The position numbers and the translations under genes are program-made. From assembly GCF_019578655.1 (NCBI RefSeq), contig NC_063260.1:6512501-6576500 (forward strand): DNA of 64,000 bases. The letters are read 5' to 3'. The DNA comes from Ricinus communis. Its lineage: Eukaryota > Streptophyta > Magnoliopsida > Malpighiales > Euphorbiaceae. The first letter of the stretch is position 1. Every line of letters begins with the position of its first letter. The notes beneath the pieces were generated by a model. The model was not told the origin of the DNA, did no database searches, and saw only the letters and a list, made by a program, of their open reading frames with translations. Below, piece after piece: positions 51,135 through 63,040 of the stretch.

Positions 51135-51330
51135 GGTAAAACCATTTCATCTACCACAAACTTTTACCAAATTCATAAATATACCCTTATTTTAAAAATT
51201 TATCAGCTCGATCCATTATCTTTGTGTTTGTTATCAATTGTACCCTAGCTCAATTAAGTGTGTGCCAAGCATGACATGGCAAGTATATATGGAATTATTT
51301 AGTATTTTTCTAATCCTAAATCATTAGTGG
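51135..51330 (+). mobile_element. MULE-TIR-like sequence upstream of a GRF gene
   Basis: It begins GGTAAAACCATTTCATCTAC, of the same style as the GGCAAAACCCATAATTTGGC end of the MULE at 9131, with comparable layout. It lies 372 bp before the GRF start codon; in the MULE the GRF remnant starts about 310 bp from the end. No partner end was found downstream. Confidence 0.35.
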
Positions 51331-51506
51331 CAAAACTCACTACTTGTCCTTTTTTATTTATACAAAAGGACAAAAGATGAAAACAACATTATTTCCATCT
51401 TATATATTCTCTTACATTTTTATAAAACCTAGGTTTTCCTCTTCCTCTTTGCCAATTTTAATACCATTTCCCTTTTAATTCAGAAGATTAAACCAAGCGT
51501 TACAAA

Positions 51507-52104
51507 ATGCAAGATTTATCATCATCATCTTCTGAAGTGAATAATCGAGCTTATTTAATTGAAAATAAAGTAGCCTTTGGTGAATGCGAGAAACCAACAA
51601 AATTGATAATTTCAAGGACTATGAAGAATCTATGGCGTAAGTTTGGGGTTATTCGTATACTGAGGTAAGTATTATTATTAATGTTAATATCTAGTGTTGG
51701 ATTTTGAACATCGAACACTGAAGTGATGTTATGTTTCAATATTTTTATTATAAGGGTGCAATTGTGATTTCTTTAAGTGGCATGACAATTGGGCAAATAT
51801 GAAGACATTGTTGGTCCTCAATGAGTTAAGGCACCAAAATACTAATTTGGAGAGGATAGCCTGTGAAAAGAATAATGTGGTGGAGATTGATTGCATAAGA
51901 AAGCTAGAAAGGGAGAATGAGTTGCTAAAATCAAAGCTTGAAATGTTGAATGTTACTATAGCTAAAATGAAGGCCATCAAGAATAAGGAATTTGAAAACA
52001 TGAAGGAAATAATGAATTTTCTCAAAATGGGTTTCTATGGTGCAACTAGGGCGTTGATTTTACAAGCCTTATGCTTGATACAAGGAGGTGCAGGAACTTT
52101 GTAA
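51507..52104 (+). pseudogene. GRF zinc-finger coiled-coil protein, probably broken
   Basis: Proposed exon 1 is 51507-51664 (MQDLSSSSSEVNN start; ECEKPTKLIISRTMKNLWRK corresponds to the GRF C-x-C ... S-x-T-x-x-N-P-x-R-x-F segment), ending at a strong donor GAG|GTAAGT. Exon 2 from about 51755 to 52104 reads CNCDFFKWHDNW, the second zinc half (C-x-F-F-x-W). A long charged helix follows (NELLKSKLEMLN, NKEFENMKEIM), predicted coiled coil, with a stop at 52102-52104. The first conserved Cys pair is incomplete and the two exons do not join in one frame as written. A recently broken gene, or an unseen alternative splice, is likely. Small GRF proteins of this shape are multicopy in plants; their function is unknown. 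Confidence 0.6.
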
Positions 52105-52559
52105 TTGTGCTTTTATTGTCAAACAATGTAGTAGATGGGTGGGGTTGAACAATGTACTTTTTGAGTTTTAGAATTTTTTAGTTCTTTATCAAAACCCTTG
52201 TTCTTGCTTTATTTATGTAATGAATCTTATGTTAGAATTTTAAAAAATTCACCCTTGGTTTTTATCGTATATTTTGCATGAATTTGGAATAACTTTATTG
52301 GTTGGCATATTAATATATACTAAACATGTAGTTATCACGACAAGCATGCAGAGTCATATATAAATTATATTAAGAACAAGTAGACAGAAAATGAAGCTTC
52401 AAAGGTAATAAAGTTCATTCATCCACATAATTAATAACAATTCTTACAAAACCCTACTATCATCCAAAAACCAATAAATGTCAATATAAAAATCAAAGAA
52501 AAGATAAAAAATTTATAAGTCAATGTTCCATGCATGCATTGTATAAAATTTGAACAAAA

Positions 52560-54400
52560 GACAAAATGCTTAAGGGATTCACTATTATGAATAAGAATTC
52601 ATGCCTTTAACCATGTCTAGGATTTTGAATATGGATTTCATGCTGAGGCTTCATGCCCGTGAACAAAGGTTCATACTCGTGAAGCTACACTTAAGATGGT
52701 TGTTGAACTTTTACTTTTGCATTTAATGAAGCTCCAACATCTCTATTTTATTAAGGACTATATAAAATTTATTTTTAGTAGTTATATAAAGATAATGACA
52801 TTTATTTTGAGCCTCATATTGTATTTACTCAACAACTTTAAAAATTTATCAATTATATCTTATAATCAAGATTCAAGATTGGGCTTACATCTTGGGTAGT
52901 TGAATGATTAACTATTGTATTCAAAACTTATTTGTTTAGCTTAATTGTGTTTGCATACAAGATTTATTGCTCTTGTAACTAAGATTGGAGATCTTAGGTT
53001 GTAGGTTAATGTGTGAGCCTTGGAAAAACACTTAGGTTAATTCTTAACCTTGTATACAAAGCTCAAATAGAATTAGATTGTAATTCTATATTATAGTAAA
53101 AATCTCAAAAGGATTCTTGAGGAGTGGAATATAGGCAAAGAATTGGTTGAACCACTATATATCCTGGTATTGTATGTTTGTGCTTAGTTTGCTTAATTGA
53201 ACCTTAGTTGGTTGAAGATTTTAATTCCAACCAATTCACCCCTCTTGGTTGCCACTTGAATAATATTTAATATCAGAGCTTTAGTATTCCTTGTCCAAAA
53301 ATGTAATCATCTTAAAGTATAGATCTATGCAACCATATCAAACCATGATGGATTGAGTCAAACATTCAATAGGCCTTATTTCCTTGATAGGAATTGACTA
53401 TCCTTATTGGAAGAATCACATGGAGATATTCTTTGAGAGATGTAATTAATCTTTGGGATATAATAGAGTCAATGGCATTGTAACTTTCAAGGAGTCGTGC
53501 TTCCAACAAAGAAAGTCAATGGCATTGAAACTTTCAAGACAAAGAAAGAATGGTCCACGAAAGAAAAGAAGCTTTACCTAAGAGATAGAAAAAGCCATGA
53601 ATGTTCTCTATTGTGCTCTCTCTAGAGAAAAATATGGTGGAATTGAACGTTATCTATCTACAAAGGAGATTTAGGATTTATTAGCCAACAAGTATGAAGG
53701 TATAACTCAAGTCAAAATCAAGAAGACCCAAATCTTGGTTCATGAATATGAGATGTTTCAAATTAAGTAAAAATAGAAGGTTTCAAAAATTTATAGCCAT
53801 CAATGCTTTAAAAAAATTTGGCAAGACTTGCCAACTTCAAGAAATCAATAACCAATTCTTGAAGGATCCTTCCTAAGAAGGAGTGGAAGTCAAAGATCAA
53901 CTCGATTGAGGCTGCCAATAGTCATTCTACAATATTTACCGACTCACTTATGGAAAAACTCCTTACGTATAAAATGAGGATGTCTAGTGATCAAAATGAG
54001 GATGCCAAAAGAGCCAAGGAGGAGAAGAAGTAATCTATTGCCCTCAAAGCCAAAGAAACTATCACTAGTAGTAGTAGAAATAATCATGGTGATGACTATG
54101 ATGAAAACATTTCTCTCATTTGTAAAAATTTAAGGAGCATTCTCTTGAAGAAGAAGAAATTTAGCAAATCATTTAAGAAGCATGATAACAACCATAAAAA
54201 TCTTGTCGTATGCTTTAAATGCAATAAATTAAGTCACATCAAACTAGATTGTCTTAAACTTAAGAAGTACCCCAAGAAGCAAAGGATAGCTAGCTCTTAA
54301 GGCTACTTAGAATGACTATAGTGAATTCAAAGATAATAATGACTTTAGCGAGAATAAAGTGGTCAATTTTACTACATAGCCATTGAAGAATCTAGAAACA
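52560..54400 (+). mobile_element. Decayed Ty1/copia retrotransposon: LTR end, PBS and gag
   Basis: CCAATTCACCCCTCTTGGTT at 53230-53249 is a common end of copia LTRs. It is followed by TATCAGAGCTT at 53271, a worn copy of the initiator-tRNA-Met primer site. A gag remnant then runs to about 54300. Recognisable pieces are YPYWKNHMEIFFERC, EKAMNVLYCALS, VHEYEMF in a neighbouring frame, ALKKFGKTCQLQ, and a CCHC knuckle CFKCNKLSHIKLDC near 54212. Many stops and frameshifts, and no pol follows. The LTR start is uncertain. Confidence 0.75.
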
Positions 54401-54719
54401 ATAAGGTAATTGATACTAATTTTTCTACTTATGCTAAATTTATTGATATACGTGATCTTATCATGCATAAATATGATCAAATGATTTTGAAGAAAAAAGT
54501 TTTTGAAAATGAAGCAAATAAATTTGAAAAGCTTGTTAATGATTTAAAACTTGAGATTAGGAGCTGACCATATCCTTAAAAAAATTATCCATCTAAAAAA
54601 ATTGTGGCACTAATGAAATATAAGGAAGTAGCTAAGCTTAATGAGGTTTCAGCAAATAAAAACTCAAATTGAAAGAAAATGTTGGCATGAATGAGGAGCT
54701 TTAAAAAAAAAATCAACTT

Positions 54720-55837
54720 GCTAGATCTTTTATGATATCCTAATTTACAAAATACTTTGTCATTGAATAATTATTTACTAAAACTCTATCCGCAAGATAT
54801 ATGAAAAAATATATATATTTATATTTACATTTATATTTATATATTTAGATTTACCTAAAAATAAATAATATGCCCGTAAAAATATAAGAGAAAACATAAT
54901 ATTAAATTTCTTAATAATCAATTATAAGAAAACGACAATTATGGCACTTGTGATTGGAAATGCTTTTACAACATCTCTAATGTACTTTTTATATATGTTA
55001 AATTTTTTATTTTAAAGAGTCATATAATAAAATAACACTCTAATATATTATTTATTCTTTAAAAGTGATTCTCTCTACATATAGAGAGTAAAATTTTATT
55101 TTATACTTTATATTTAATAAATTTATTTAATTAATTGATATTTGTAATTCTTATATTTCTATTAGTGAAAATTAAAAGGAAAAGTAAAGATAAATTAAAA
55201 CTATTAATGCTTATGAAATGAAAGTAAAATAAAAAATAAAGAGTCCATTGAACTTTAATAAAATATTTTATTATTTATGTTTAATTTTTTTAAAATTTTT
55301 TCCTATTATAAAAATTATACCCTTTAAAATAAAGATTGCTATTAGAGATATTTTCAGTATATATATGAACCTATGGAAAATAAATAAATAAATTTAAAAA
55401 TCTGTGTCATATTATTATTGATCGGTTCTAAAGTTGTTTTAGTAATTTATTAATTAATATACTAATTAGAATATCCATTTTTGCTAAGATAAAAGTTATT
55501 GTTTAATAAAAATAAGTTAAAAGCATATATTTATAAATTAGAAAATAAATTATTTATTATTAAAAATAAATTTATAATAAATCATCAAAGTTTTATTCAT
55601 TTACAATATATGAAAACTAGACCTTTCATTTGTCCATTAAAAGAAAAGTGAAAGATTCTGATTTGCAAAAAAGCAATGCATGTGAAGAAGGTTCCCGAGG
55701 AATCACAATCTACAGTTGCATGTGATGCTTGATAAGAAAATTGGAAAAAAAAAAAAAAAAAAGGGAAAACAGGAATGAATGGTAGAAAATTGCTTATTAT
55801 TGATTTTTATGAAAGATATGTAATATAATTTAAACAA
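54720..55837. other. AT-rich intergenic DNA, nothing recognised
   Basis: No open frame or repeat structure I can support, apart from short A/T runs. Confidence 0.5.
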
Positions 55838-56250
55838 AAGTATATATAAACTCTTTAATTTTTTGTCAAAGAGTAATTAAAACTTTTAAAATAATTATAT
55901 TTTTATATTTAATTATATCTATTTCACCATATAATGATATGAGAGTTTAAGTATTAAAAGAAATTTTTTTAACTCTTTTCAACTCATATATTTTATATGT
56001 TAAAAAATATTAGCTCTGCTTTTTAATGGTAAGAATCATAAAATGATAATTTATTCTTCATTTTTAGAAAATAAAAAGATTTAGTTCTAAAAATTATTTT
56101 ATTCTTCAATTTTAGAAAAAAGAAAGAAAGAATTAGTTCTAAAGATATAATTGTTGTACTTTTATTTTTAAAAAGTATAATTGAACTATTTTAAAGTTTA
56201 AAGTTTAATTCAACTTTGCCAAAAACTCAAGGATTTATTTCCTATTCCTT
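55838..56250 (-). mobile_element. Foldback MITE, copy B
   Basis: Read on the minus strand it parallels the element at 16970-17385: AAAATAGTTCAATTATACTT, TCTTTAGAACTAATTC, AAATTATCATTTTATGATT and TGGTGAAATAGATATAATTA all have counterparts in the same order. Its own ends also form an inverted repeat. Confidence 0.6.
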
Positions 56251-57570
56251 GAGTATAATTTAATTTATAAATTAAAAAATATAATAAATTTTGCGTAAAG
56301 TACATGTAAGAAAAATTAGTCAATAAAAATGTCATAGAAATTGAGATTCATTGTGAATTGAATAAGGTAATAAAATTATATTATAAAAGATTTGGTTCGA
56401 CAAGCTGCTTAGAAAATCAATTAGGACTAACAATTTTGTATTTGATTTGTGAAAGACAGTTGAATTTCTGTGGGTAAATCTTACTAGTATCATTCAGCAC
56501 AACTTTGACAATATGCCTATAAGAAAGATGGAAACTATGATTTTATCGTACGAACTCAATTAAAGTTCTTTTTCTAAATTAATGAATTTTTTAGCTCAAA
56601 TTTTTCTATATTTAACTTAACCTAGTCTTATTTCAAAAAAATATAAATTTCTTAGTTCAAACTTTTCTATATTTGGCTTAACTTAGTCTCCGAAGAAAAG
56701 TAGAGTGAGATTTAGAAACAGTTTTGACACTAGACTTTTTTTAAATTTATGAATCTCTCTCTCTCTTCATAAACAAAAATAATTTTGAAAAATTGTAATA
56801 ATTTCTAGAAATAGCATCTCCACTGCAACCGACCTTATTTCCATTATCCTCATTGGCCTCACTGTCGCTACTATTGTAGCTACATCCTTCACCATCATTA
56901 TTAGAAAAAAGTAAAATAATAATAAAAACATCGACAAATAGCAGAATTTGTTGTTTTAATTGTCTTTTATGTTAAAAATTAATGTCTCCTCTTTTTTTAA
57001 TTTAAATAATTTAATTAAATTTTAGAAAGTTAAATTTTTTACCTTTTATTGTATTCAAGTGTGTAACTTACTCTTTTATTTTTGTCCTAAATATGGTTAG
57101 TTTAAGCTAAATATACAAAAGATTTAAACTAAAATATTCATAAATTCTGAGAATGGCTAAATTGGATCCGGTCGACAAGATAAGTGGCAAATTAAAATTT
57201 ATTTCAAACAAATATGTTGAATAATGTATTCGGTATAATGATGAATGCTTGATGCAAAAACTAAAGATCTTGAGAAGAGCTAAATGATTATTATTGCCAC
57301 CTTGAATTAAAACAAAGTCATGTTATGGTTACATGCTTTACAAGTCGGCAAAATTTATATTGTAATTGAAAGAATTATTGTAAATTATTACTGTATATCA
57401 TGTAAATAATGTCAGAAATATTGTAATTATCAAAAAAAAGTATAGTAAATTATTAGTATATATCATGTGATTATTGTCAAGAACTGTATAAAAATTTAAT
57501 TATATAATTTCACTTATATAATGTGCATTATACATATATATATATAAGGTTGGCTAGAGATTTCTAGTAA
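56251..57570. other. AT-rich intergenic DNA, nothing recognised
   Basis: No gene or clear repeat. A short near-duplicate block (TTAGCTCAAATTTTTCTATA / TTAGTTCAAACTTTTCTATA) occurs near 56590 and 56655. Confidence 0.45.
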
Positions 57571-57574
57571 AAAC

Positions 57575-58097
57575 ACTAGCCCCGACTTAGACAAATCTTT
57601 TTTGTTGATAACCTCCACGCCCACAACCGGCCAAAAAGGGAAGGACCTTTCCTTCTGGAGGTAGGAAAATCATGATCGGGATAGCGGACCCAAAGCTTCT
57701 TTCTTCAACAATTTCTGATCTCTAGTGAACCTCTCAGTAGAATTCGAACTGGTTCTGTAGAGTGGCAGTAAGGGTGACTTATCTGTCAACTTTTCCATTA
57801 TCACCCCCATAAAACCAAGTGAGCTATTACGCCGAAGATGAACGGGACTAAGCGATCTGCCGAAGCTGTGGGACACTGTTACTGCATGGATTGGGATTAA
57901 CAACTCTCCCGTTTTCGTCCATTAAATAATATTTAAGTACTCGAAAAGTCTGTTTTAAATTGGAAGGGGGCCTTCTTCACCTTCCACCTAAGCTGCACAG
58001 GAAAGGCCCAAAGCCAATCCCAGGGAACAGTGAAGCTTCATAGGGTCTTTCTGTTTAGGTGCAGGTAGTCCGCATCTTCACAGACATGTCTATTTCA
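57575..58097. other. Organelle-derived insertion (NUMT/NUPT) with large-subunit rRNA pieces
   Basis: A GC-richer block inside AT-rich DNA. 57831-57874 reads GCCGAAGATGAACGGGACTA and on through CGATCTGCCGAAGCTGTGGG, the sense strand of organelle 23S/26S rRNA. 58033-58097 (AGCTTCATAGGGTCTTTCTG ... GCATCTTCACAGACATGTCT) is the antisense of a later rRNA domain. Directly before the sense piece is AGTGAGCTATTACGC, an antisense rRNA motif, so fragments were rearranged. The part before 57815 contains an open frame on the minus strand but I cannot name its organellar source. Mitochondrial or plastid origin is not decided. Confidence 0.72.
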
Positions 58098-58202
58098 GAG
58101 CCAATGTGAATAATTATAACTTGACCCGATTTTAGATGTGGTCCGTTTTTGGCCATACAGACATTTTCTCAAATAAATTGTCCCAGTGCTAATTATTGTG
58201 AA

Positions 58203-58204
<2 letters not shown>

Positions 58205-58271
<67 letters not shown>
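58205..58271. repeat. Long TA microsatellite
   Basis: About 33 uninterrupted TA units roughly 110 bp beyond the rRNA fragment. It also generates the Tyr-Ile run in an opposite-strand open frame. Confidence 0.95.
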
Positions 58272-58275
<4 letters not shown>

Positions 58276-58379
58276 GCATTATTTTTACTATATATATTAG
58301 TAATTGGTGTGGTTGACATTGTAATGTCATCATATAATTTTTTTATATCATGTGTCTTGAACTTCAAATAGCATATATC

Positions 58380-59229
58380 GTTGCTTACAAGGAGCGGTGA
58401 GTTGGATGCGGGTATAGACGAGATGGTGATCCCCTTTCTTAGGCCCAAAGGTCGGACATCATCCATATTATTTTTACCTACGCCACTTGTGGACCTCTCT
58501 CCCAGGCCAGTTCACCCTCTCTTTCCCCTAATTCTCCAACCACAACTATCTGTTGTTGCCTCTACTCTAACATCTTCACCATCCACTACACTATCCCTTT
58601 TTCTATCATCTTTACCTTCTCATATGCCATAGTTCACTACACTATCACTTGTGGATTATTATCTACCACTACTTCTATTGCACCATCCTCATCTTTCTGT
58701 GTAGTTAGATCATTATTTGCTTGTTATAGACCTTAACTGAAAATGAAAGTTATAACTTATATGTATAATAAAAAGAAGGAACTCATTACAGTTCTTTCTA
58801 ATTTAAATAAAGAATATATTATTTTTATGTATGGGTTGGTATCATCGCATGCGTGCTTTACTAGGATCACAAAAGTTTTTAAGAATATGATTGAGTACGA
58901 TAGTTATGCATATAGGTTTATGTTGAAAGAGACTAAAAATGGTTATTTCACTGAATTTGATGTATTAATAACTAATAACTAATTAACAACTAGCAATTAA
59001 TATCCATATATTAATGTGTGAGTTGAGTTTTGATATTTGAGGTGTTTGGCTACAATTGTGATTTTGATGTGGAGTTATTTGAACTATCATTTTATAAGAA
59101 ATACTTTAATAAGTTTTTGTTATCCTTTTCATTGTAGAAGTATTTCACTTAGGATCCTCTGTCATAAGAGATTTGGAATCATTGGACAAATTACTAGTCC
59201 AAGCCAAAGGTGTAAGTCATATTAGAGAC
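58380..59229 (+). other. Unidentified region with short open frames
   Basis: A pyrimidine-rich segment (58480-58640) and a 79-codon frame at 58743-58982 (start MKVITYMYNKKKELI, end TEFDVLITNN) without a domain I recognise. It may be a gene or transposon fragment. I assign no function. Confidence 0.25.
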
Positions 59230-61037
59230 CATAGAAGGAACATGCTTAGCGAGGTTGGATGATCTTCTTCTAATGCATTAGTTAATTAAAAGCATGGTAA
59301 CAATCCACTAAGTCTTAGTTTAAGCCTAATTTACCATCTTATTAACATAACATACTGTAATTTTCATGCCAAGTCCAATTTTAATTAGGCAATCAGATAG
59401 CAGATATTTGGCATATATCTAAAATAAAGCAAAAATAAAGTGCAGAAAAATTAAATCTAACTATTACAACCTTCCTATAACTAAAAATCAAAAGAAAAAT
59501 GCATAAAGCAAGTTACAGTCTACAAGAATTGGCAAAAATTACATAAAATCCTAAATAGGTCAAAATTGGAGTAGAGTCGATTGGCCTGGGTCATAAAGCC
59601 GAATCAACACTGCACAGAGGCAATCTGCACTATGGCCTAGTCACAATCAGTTTTGCATTTTTTCTTCATCTTCCTTGCCAAAAAGCCAATTTAACATATG
59701 CATAGAAGATAAAAATATGATTAAAACTCGAAAAATATGAAATAAAGGAAATAAAAACAAATTAAACTAGACCGAAATATATAAAAATAATGAAACATGA
59801 AAAAGGATAAATTGATAGAAGACAAAGACTTCATGTGGCATATTCTAGATTTGAACATGTAACCCTAGAAAATACATACAATCACATAATTATGTGAGAA
59901 AAATATAAATCTAACATGTTACCCTAATCATTCAAATCATTATATTCAAAATCTAGCATATATCACGTTATCATATTCAAAACCCAACATATATCAATGT
60001 TATCATACTCAAAATCCGACATATAACAAAAGCAAGTTGATTCAAAAAAAAAAAGCCTAAATCTAATAATGTAAATCATATAAAACAATAAAAGAAATCA
60101 TTCTAATCATGTTTCTAAAATTGTAAAGTAAAAGAACCAGTAAGAAGAAGGGGATGTTAATGATGCTGAATTTGGAGAACCTTCAGGTTGTTATCTTAAA
60201 GTACTAATCTTTGAGTCTCTAGAGATGATGAGGTGGTGAAATCAAAGATCGGTTAGGAATCCAGTGCTGCTTGAGTTTGAGAAAGCTTATGTCATTGCAA
60301 AAAAGAATTTCCTAATCTGAAGTTCTTTCCTTAGTGATCTCTCCTTCAGTTATCTAAACTCCATTTTTTAATAATTGTAGTTTTTTTAATTAATAAATGC
60401 GTATAGCAGCTAACACTAGACTTATGATGTACTATTCTATTTATAACAGTAGAATTTTAGAAAATCCTAGAGGAGCAGATAAATTTTGATTTTTATTTGA
60501 ATTTAAAATAACCGATTATTCCCTTTATGAGATAATTAAATCTCTTAAGTTTAGAATAGTGTCCAATAAATAAATAAAATCTTTAAAAATAAAATTCAAT
60601 AATTATCACTATATATCTTCTAGAAGTTTTTTTTATCAATTTGGTGTTTTTAGGTCAAAATGTACATAAAACGATATCGAATTTTGAAAAATAAGCCAAT
60701 CGAAATTGTATAGAGCCAACTGGGTCTGCATAGAGCCGATCGGCTCTATATACAACCGATTCGACTGTATGTAGAACCGATTGGCTCATAGGGTAAAAAT
60801 TCTAAAAAAAATTAAGTTTAGTCTCTGAATTTGTAAAAATTATCATTTCATTCCTTTAAATTTAATATTGTTTTGCTAATTAGGCCAAATTGATTCTAGA
60901 AAAGCAATTTTGGTACAATTATTACTAATCATAACTGGGGTTGGCCCGTCCTCCACCTCCCGAGATTCGAGAAAGGCAGTAACTTTTATCATCAGATTTT
61001 TTATAATTTCCTCGATATTTAAATCTGAAAATTGACA
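59230..61037 (-). mobile_element. Inverted, truncated relative of the long LTR
   Basis: On the minus strand it starts TGTCAATTTTCAGAT at 61037 and has the same order of landmarks as 47829-50917: an ATTATAAAAAATCTGATGAT-like start, repeated GCCGATTGGCTCTA-type motifs (60700-60795), CTTCTAGAAGATATATAG, GTTATAAATAGAATAGTA (a TATA region near 60440), and then TTTTGAATATGATAAC minisatellite units (59940-60015). It seems to be cut off on the left and carries no gag or pol. Confidence 0.55.
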
Positions 61038-61949
61038 CCGATAGTCACTTCTTTATTGACATGACACACCTTTCTCTTTTGCGTATTAGCACCAAATCAC
61101 CAACTGATAATATTATGATAATATATCTAATTTTGTTAATGGACTAAACTAGTTTGTTAAGAAAAAAAAATCACATATATAAAGTTAAAAATAGTTAAAC
61201 CACACACATAATTTTTTGTATATTTCCTTAACAAATTTTTATAATTGTTTTACGAAAAAAATTTGATGCTAACTAAAACTTTCCTGTAAAAGGCAAGAGC
61301 ATTTATAGTTGGAATAAAGAAGTTTTGGGTTTAAGCTTTTCCGTATCGTCTTCTTCCCCATGAGGCAATATATCATGGTTTCTAAACCGTAATGTATTAT
61401 GGTCTAACTAGGTTCCTCACGTGCATCTTTTTTTAATGCCCGGTTTTTTAAAATAATTTATGTTTAATAAACCTACACTAAATATTCATTGTTTAAATAT
61501 TAAATATTTATAATTTGCTAATTTTATTTTGTTGAAAATATATTTATATCATAATATAAATATTTACAGTATAACTTTAGTTTGATTTTTTTTTTTTACT
61601 ACTGTAAGGATGATTTACGTTATGTCAATGTTATATATATATGTTAGAAATGTCTGCTTGAATCAATTGATGAATATCCATTACCAAACTAATGATTATT
61701 GTGCCTATCAATGATAAATACTTATGTTTATCACAAAAATATTAATATCCATCACAAACACAGTGAATCTAACTTTCGTAAAGAATGAATATCCTTTTCA
61801 TCTAAAAATAATATTTCATAGTAATTTGAGAAACGGATATAAAGTTATGATACTGAATAAACAATAATCAATTAATGAACATGCAAATCATAAATGATAA
61901 ACATTCCTCACAAAATCAATAAATATCTAAAAATTGACAGAATGAAAAA

Positions 61950-62105
61950 TAAACATCACAATAAAAATGAATATTATACCAACGAATAATGAATACTAAA
62001 ATGAACTCACAATAAAAATGAATATTATATCAATGAATGATGAATACTAAAATGAACTCACAATAAAAAATGAACATCACAATAATGTTCATCATAATAA
62101 TATAA
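61950..62105. repeat. 51-52-bp tandem repeat, about 2.5 units
   Basis: TCACAATAAAAATGAATATT recurs at about 61955, 62007 and, shortened, 62058, each unit also containing GAATACTAAAATGAAC. Confidence 0.85.
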
Positions 62106-62460
62106 CTTTTTAGTTATGAAATTATTAATTATATATAGATGTAATTCTGGATTTGTCAAATACATACAAGTTAGTTCCCTTCAGTAATAATGCAATTTTC
62201 TGAGTATCCGAAGATATCCTAAAAATTATATTATATTAATTTTAATAAAAGTTTACTTATTATTTATTAAAAGTATATCAATTTTTAATTTTTCTGAATA
62301 TGACTAACTAACTTTTTTTTTTAAAATGTTAACTATTAGATTAATTTTTAAATTTTATTTACTTATAATATAAATTTTTATAAATATATAAAAATCTACT
62401 TAATATATAATTATTTAATATAATATTAATTTTACAATTAATTTTATCAATAATTTAGAG

Positions 62461-62580
62461 AAAGGAAGCAGCTAATCCCACAAAGCGGGAACGTTGTCCC
62501 CGCACGTGCAAGGTACTTCCTAGACCACAAAGAAAGCACATTGGTCCAGAGATCGCGATTAAATTGCGCTCCTCTGAACA
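62461..62580. other. GC-rich patch of unknown nature
   Basis: CGGGAACGTTGTCCCCGCAC and the following ~90 bp stand out from the AT-rich surroundings and include a palindromic GCACGTGC (a G-box core). No open frame or RNA fold was recognised. It may be a fragment of an older repeat. Confidence 0.3.
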
Positions 62581-62722
62581 GGATGATTAATCTTAATTAT
62601 TATAGCCTATGTACTATTGAACCTCCTTGAATGAAAAAGAAAACAAGATCTTGCCCGCAGCAAGGACTAAAGTACAATCATAAAGCCAAGGTGACCGGAA
62701 ATGAATTTCTGCAGAAGAGTAA

Positions 62723-62728
62723 TTTATT
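62723..62728 (-). terminator. Candidate poly(A) signal of the HSFA4 gene
   Basis: AATAAA on the minus strand about 310 nt downstream of the stop codon. A plausible 3' UTR length, but only motif evidence. Confidence 0.3.
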
Positions 62729-63040
62729 TATCCACATCTAGATTTCTATTCAAAGTGAAGTCACACTATCCTGTACAAGAAGCTAGTTTACAATCAAACT
62801 CTCCATTTCTGACCATACATCAACTTGAATTAATGTCTTGAACATGAAGCTACTATTGCCTTATAAAGCTATAACCTAATGGAACAGCACTAGAAAACAA
62901 TATTGTACAGAACATCTTTAAACATTAAAAGGAAACCAACCTGCAATTATCTGCTATGCACTACAAAAATTCGATTGAAAACGAGAATCTATTATTTGCT
63001 ACATGAAAAAAGCAGTTCTACAACAATCATGCTTGCATAA

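Noticed and set aside
57670..57903. 77-codon open frame in the organelle-derived block
   Set aside because: Half of it overlaps rRNA-like sequence on the opposite strand. No protein family recognised.
58095..58466. Open frame with a Tyr-Ile run
   Set aside because: Produced by the TA microsatellite and part of the organellar insertion; not a gene.
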